From Aptenodytes patagonicus (taxonomy: Eukaryota; Chordata; Aves; Sphenisciformes; Spheniscidae), in NCBI RefSeq assembly GCF_965638725.1, contig NC_134950.1, forward strand, positions 23,898,932-23,962,931: DNA of 64,000 bases. Direction: 5' to 3'. The notes below the pieces were generated by a model, which saw nothing but the letters and a program-made list of their open reading frames with translations, did no database searches and was not told the origin of the DNA. This document shows, piece by piece, positions 60,251 to 64,000 of this stretch. The stretch's first letter is position 1. Every line of letters starts with the position of its first letter. A program made the translations under genes and the position numbers.

Positions 60251-63200
60251 ATTTAAAAATCAATAGGAGCCAGGAACTGAGATCTGTTACCTCTTGTATA
60301 CTCCTCCTTCCCCCCCCCTCCAGCCCCAAGCTGCTCTCTCTCTGGTATGCTGTTCAAGTTCTGTCTGTGCGCTCTCTCTGGAACTCCTGCTCTTGGTTTC
60401 AGGTCCCTTTACTACAGTATCTGTCCCACCTTTATAACTTGGTACATTTTATTTGGTTTGTTTTTATAGGACAAACTTTAAAGCCTGCTTGAAAACAAAA
60501 GCTTGTCAGAATTCCGTATGTAGCCATTACTGTTTGATCGGGCAAAATTACAGACCTGAAATTACATCTGCGTGTTCTGGAAATTTGTGAGTCTTGGTTA
60601 TTTTCATTTTGGAGCAGTTTTTCTGTAGGAATGATCTCAGCATTCAGGAGTGTTGCAATGTTTTCCACTTGCAGGATTGGTGACACTGCAGTAAAAACAA
60701 CTTTCTGGTATTATTTCACTGGTGTACTTATTTACTCCAGTTATTTTGTAATGTATAGTTTAGAATAAAAAGCAGCTGCAGGAAATTCCGAGGTATCATT
60801 CAGCAGTAGTTTTAAAGAGTAAAACCAAAAGTGGGGAATACTTGCTTTCAACTAAAATATAGAGCTAAAAAACGCTGAAAATTTGCTTTGGGATTATTTT
60901 GCTATTGCTGTTGCCAGATAATTTACTTTGTTTCATTTATGCTTTTGTTAAGAATGCATTGATGAAGTATCTGGATCTGTTCATACTGTATAAGCATTCT
61001 CAGAAGACAGAATTCAGAATTAAGTCCCTTGGTTCTTTTATATTGACTGCTCTTACAGATGATTAGGATTTTAAAAGCAGAATTTACAGTGTATTTTTAC
61101 TTTAGGGATGGGAAACATTTTGGGTTTATGGGAATTTGTATTTGTCTCAGGCAGGTCAAACAGTCACTTGTCAGTCTTTTGAATGACTCATTCATACAGG
61201 CTAATTTTCTTTTCAGCTAATGGTCAGAAAGAGTGCTTAGTTTAAATCACAGTATTAATACAGTTAGATTAAAACTTTTTTTGGTGCATAGGCAGCTTGT
61301 GCAGTTTTAATCCCTTAGTGTTGCTTCCACTTTCCAGACCTCTAGCTAGTCAGATGTTTTAGAACATTACTTCAATGTATATATATAAAAATAAATCTCT
61401 CCACAATATTCAGAAGTGAAAATACATGCCCATCATTGCACAAAGAGAATACATTCCCATCACTTATGCAAGAAAAAAATTGTGCCAGTGTGAGGATTTT
61501 AATGATTAAAGGACGAAAATAGTTAAAAGTTCTGGTGATACTTTGTTTTCCTTCCTTTTTTTTTTTTCCCCTCAGTGTTTCCAAGACTTTGGTTTCTGTT
61601 GGCTGAGTTTGGTGTACATTTGCTTACAGTAATGCACCACAGTGCATAGGATAAGCTTTCAGCACAGCAAATGAGTGCATGGTTGAACTAAGACTGCTCT
61701 GCTGAGTTAGATAAGGGAAAATTGATCCAGTTAGTCTTATTTGTAACAGATGTAGGCCTGGAGATTCGCAAATAGAAAGCATCTCTCCACCAAGTTCTTA
61801 GCTTTGGTCAACCATTACGCTCAATATACCTAGATTTAATGCTGCTGGTTCGGAAAATTAACATTTTTAGAATTTAAGGAATTCTTGCCTGTTTGCCATT
61901 TGTTAGCAAAAGTACAATGTGGGCCCTTAAGAGAGGCTTCATGTTATCATGGCTGACCTTGCTTATGAAAGTGCTGATGAAATCTTTTACTGAACATTTG
62001 AATCGTAGAGGAAAAGATGTTTCTCTTCTAAGCAGTTTTGTTTGATTATGGTCTGTTCCTTTGGGGTTTGAAAGGATGGTGACAAAAAAAAGAAACTACC
62101 AGACTGAGGGGAGGCGCTTTAAGTGCACTCTCTTCTTTACAAGCATTATCTGCAGGAGGAACAGTTTTGCTGGAGTTAGCAATCAGTCGTTCAGAGACTT
62201 TCAGAATGAGTTGAGCAGCTTGCAAGACTTCCTTTCCTAATAGCAGCTGTCATGGACACATGATACAGGATACACGTAAATTTCTAAGGAAGAAGCATAA
62301 CCTTTTAATAAACTGTTGAAGATTTTTCTAGCTGTCAGGACTGGTTTGTCATGTGCTACATACCATTGTGAATTTTAAAATCAACATTGTATATCAGTTA
62401 ACTTTTGGCAATTCTGCAGTGTGTACTCTGCAGGCTTCTGTGTATTTTAAATACTGTCAATCTTTTGATTTTAATGCCTGGTCAGTCTGACTGTCTCAGG
62501 CTTTGAGCCCAAGCGGGTTCATAGTCTGTCTGTTTGCTTCATTGTTTTATAAACAATATTGCTTTGTTTTGTAAGTGAAAATAGAATTTCCAGATAATTG
62601 ACTCAGGACTTTATTCTGATTGCACTTTATTTTTCCTTAAAGTAGGATACAGTAACAGTGCAGTATGTAAATGTTTAAGAGATTAAAATATCTCTCCCTC
62701 ACATGTGCTTTTCTCTTAAATTCTTGTATAATAGTATATGTGAATATCAGGGGTTTTATAACATTATTACGGAGTAATAATCTGTACGTAAAGTTGATTA
62801 GAGAAACTATAATGTTTTACTTTAACGCTTATTGAAAGATGCTTTACAAATAAATAGCAGTCTTAATCTGCACTTCAACTGGGATGTTCACTAAAGCAAG
62901 AACAACAGCTGAAAAGAAAGGCTTGCAGGTGATGAGGGAATTGCTCTAACCTTTTGTCTGCTTTTGGTATCTAGTAATAGTCTTTTGTTTAATTTTAACA
63001 AGGCATTACATAGTGTCTCTAAACTGATCCTAATTATTAGAAGACTTTCCTAAAGTAAACTAGCTCTGCATTATAGAAACTCCCATATGTTAAAGTGAGT
63101 CCTTTTGCTCCTGGAAGATCCCTTGTTTCTCACTCTGCAGCGGTCTAATGGCCTATGTGTGTCAAGCTGGCTTGTCCCAGAGGGTTTAACTTCCTTTCAA

Positions 63201-64000
63201 TTTAGGGATAAGGGCCCTACTCTATTCTGCTTACCAGTTCTGTGCTGATAATGGGCATGTCCCAGATCTTGTCAGCACCTTCACTGAGCCTGCTGCAAGC
63301 TCCAATGTGAAATTAGTGAGTGAATGCTTGGTACAGTACTTGCAGGCAACTCAACTCCCAGTCTTTTGAATTTGCATAAATTTAAAAAGTGAAATTATTT
63401 CACTGAAGCTGTTCTGTTGTTTAAAGATGATATGTAAAGTTTGAGACTTGACATGGCAGATTTCTAAAGGTTTTGAAAAACTTGTGTTTGATCACTTGTG
63501 GATTTGGGAGTCCTATTTTTGAAATAATGGCCTCTGTGCAGCTATCAGTAGTCCATCGTAAGCATAAAGAAGTGAGAGCCTAATTAACTAAATGATCAAG
63601 TAGTTTTCACTCTGAAAAACATTTACTAGTAGTAGAAGCAACTCTAACTTTCATAACGAATGGTCTTTGTGCTTTGAGAGGCATTCACATACGTGGCTCT
63701 TAGAACAAAGCAGGACAGGAGAGTAAAGATATCTTCCTGCAAAAGTGTCTGAAAGATAAGAATTACTTTTTGCTTAGATCAATTTTGTAAAATCTTAACC
63801 TTCCATACTGGTGCTCTCTTTTTCAAAATAGAAAAGCCATAATGAAGTAAAACTTACGTGAGTATATTTTTAAAGTAGTTATACACAGCTCAGTTTGAGT
63901 TAAATGAATTAAGTCACTTTGACTTTATATTTTTGCATCCTGGCATACTGTTACAAATCACTGTAAATGTTTGATAAGTATCTGTAGGTCTGGGTTCATT

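Larger units (their letters stand above)
32321..64000 (+). other. Probable long first intron (continues beyond the window)
   Basis: More than 31 kb without any convincing coding exon, AT-richer and poorer in repeats than the left half. By eye I count about eleven plus-strand T runs of nine or longer (for example near 32950, 34715, 36000, 43688, 46300, 46915, 50094 and 61556) against about one A run of that length. In 1-30 kb the balance is roughly one to three. Excess T on the sense strand is a known mark of transcribed vertebrate introns, so this supports a plus-strand transcript. The few embedded elements are listed separately. Everything else in this span looks like unique intronic DNA to me. 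It could instead be a mixture of introns whose small exons I missed. Confidence 0.5.

Noticed and set aside
61558..61630. Possible exon after a long T tract ending in 'cccctcag'
   Set aside because: The acceptor is good, but no donor (GT after a matching AG) or sustained frame follows. The 'ttacag' at 61627 is followed by TA, not GT.
1..64000. CRISPR arrays, operons, tRNA or rRNA genes
   Set aside because: No regularly spaced identical repeats beyond microsatellites, no tRNA box A/B pairs I could support, and no rRNA words. The sequence is vertebrate nuclear DNA.

Overview
The window looks like bird nuclear DNA. The firmest evidence is its repeats. There are four, probably five, CR1 LINE 3' ends, with the typical 'ggtcccttccaaccc ... 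attctatg' type of tail. There is also one complete solo LTR of an avian ERVL-like endogenous retrovirus, with TG...CA ends and a matching 5-bp target duplication. No SINE such as Alu is seen, the overall repeat load is low, and one sharp CpG island lies in the middle. There are no bacterial-style operons. Almost all open frames are under 150 codons, overlap one another on both strands, and look like chance frames.

Layout. 1-30.4 kb is intergenic or far-upstream DNA. It holds a CR1 at 5.5-6.06 kb with a (TATTC)7 tail, a CR1 at 9.5-9.7 kb, a (GATAG)10 microsatellite at 12.26 kb probably on an inverted CR1 remnant, the solo LTR at 20.75-21.85 kb, and a GC-rich patch with overlapping frames at 24.3-26.3 kb. 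It also holds two unassigned reading frames, at 3.17-3.45 kb and 28.66-29.1 kb. 30.48-32.35 kb is a promoter region and CpG island with a tight cluster of Sp1-type GC boxes. A probable non-coding first exon ends at a good splice donor at 31532/31533, and the G-rich sequence after it has several G-quadruplex motifs. 32.4-64 kb is AT-richer and repeat-poor. Its plus strand is heavily biased to long T runs, which fits a long first intron transcribed on the plus strand that runs out of the window. Inside it are two short CR1 pieces, two local duplications, and an internal GC-richer patch at about 56.0-56.5 kb that ends in a perfect CRE within a larger palindrome.

No complete protein-coding gene could be supported. 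The main gene is represented only by its promoter, its likely 5' UTR exon and its intron, so I do not name it. The items most worth checking are the possible internal promoter with the CRE palindrome, a short frame with a myristoylation-type N terminus just inside the intron (32487), the repeat array inside the solo LTR that is open in several frames, and the exon-like segments near 34.03 and 60.15 kb.
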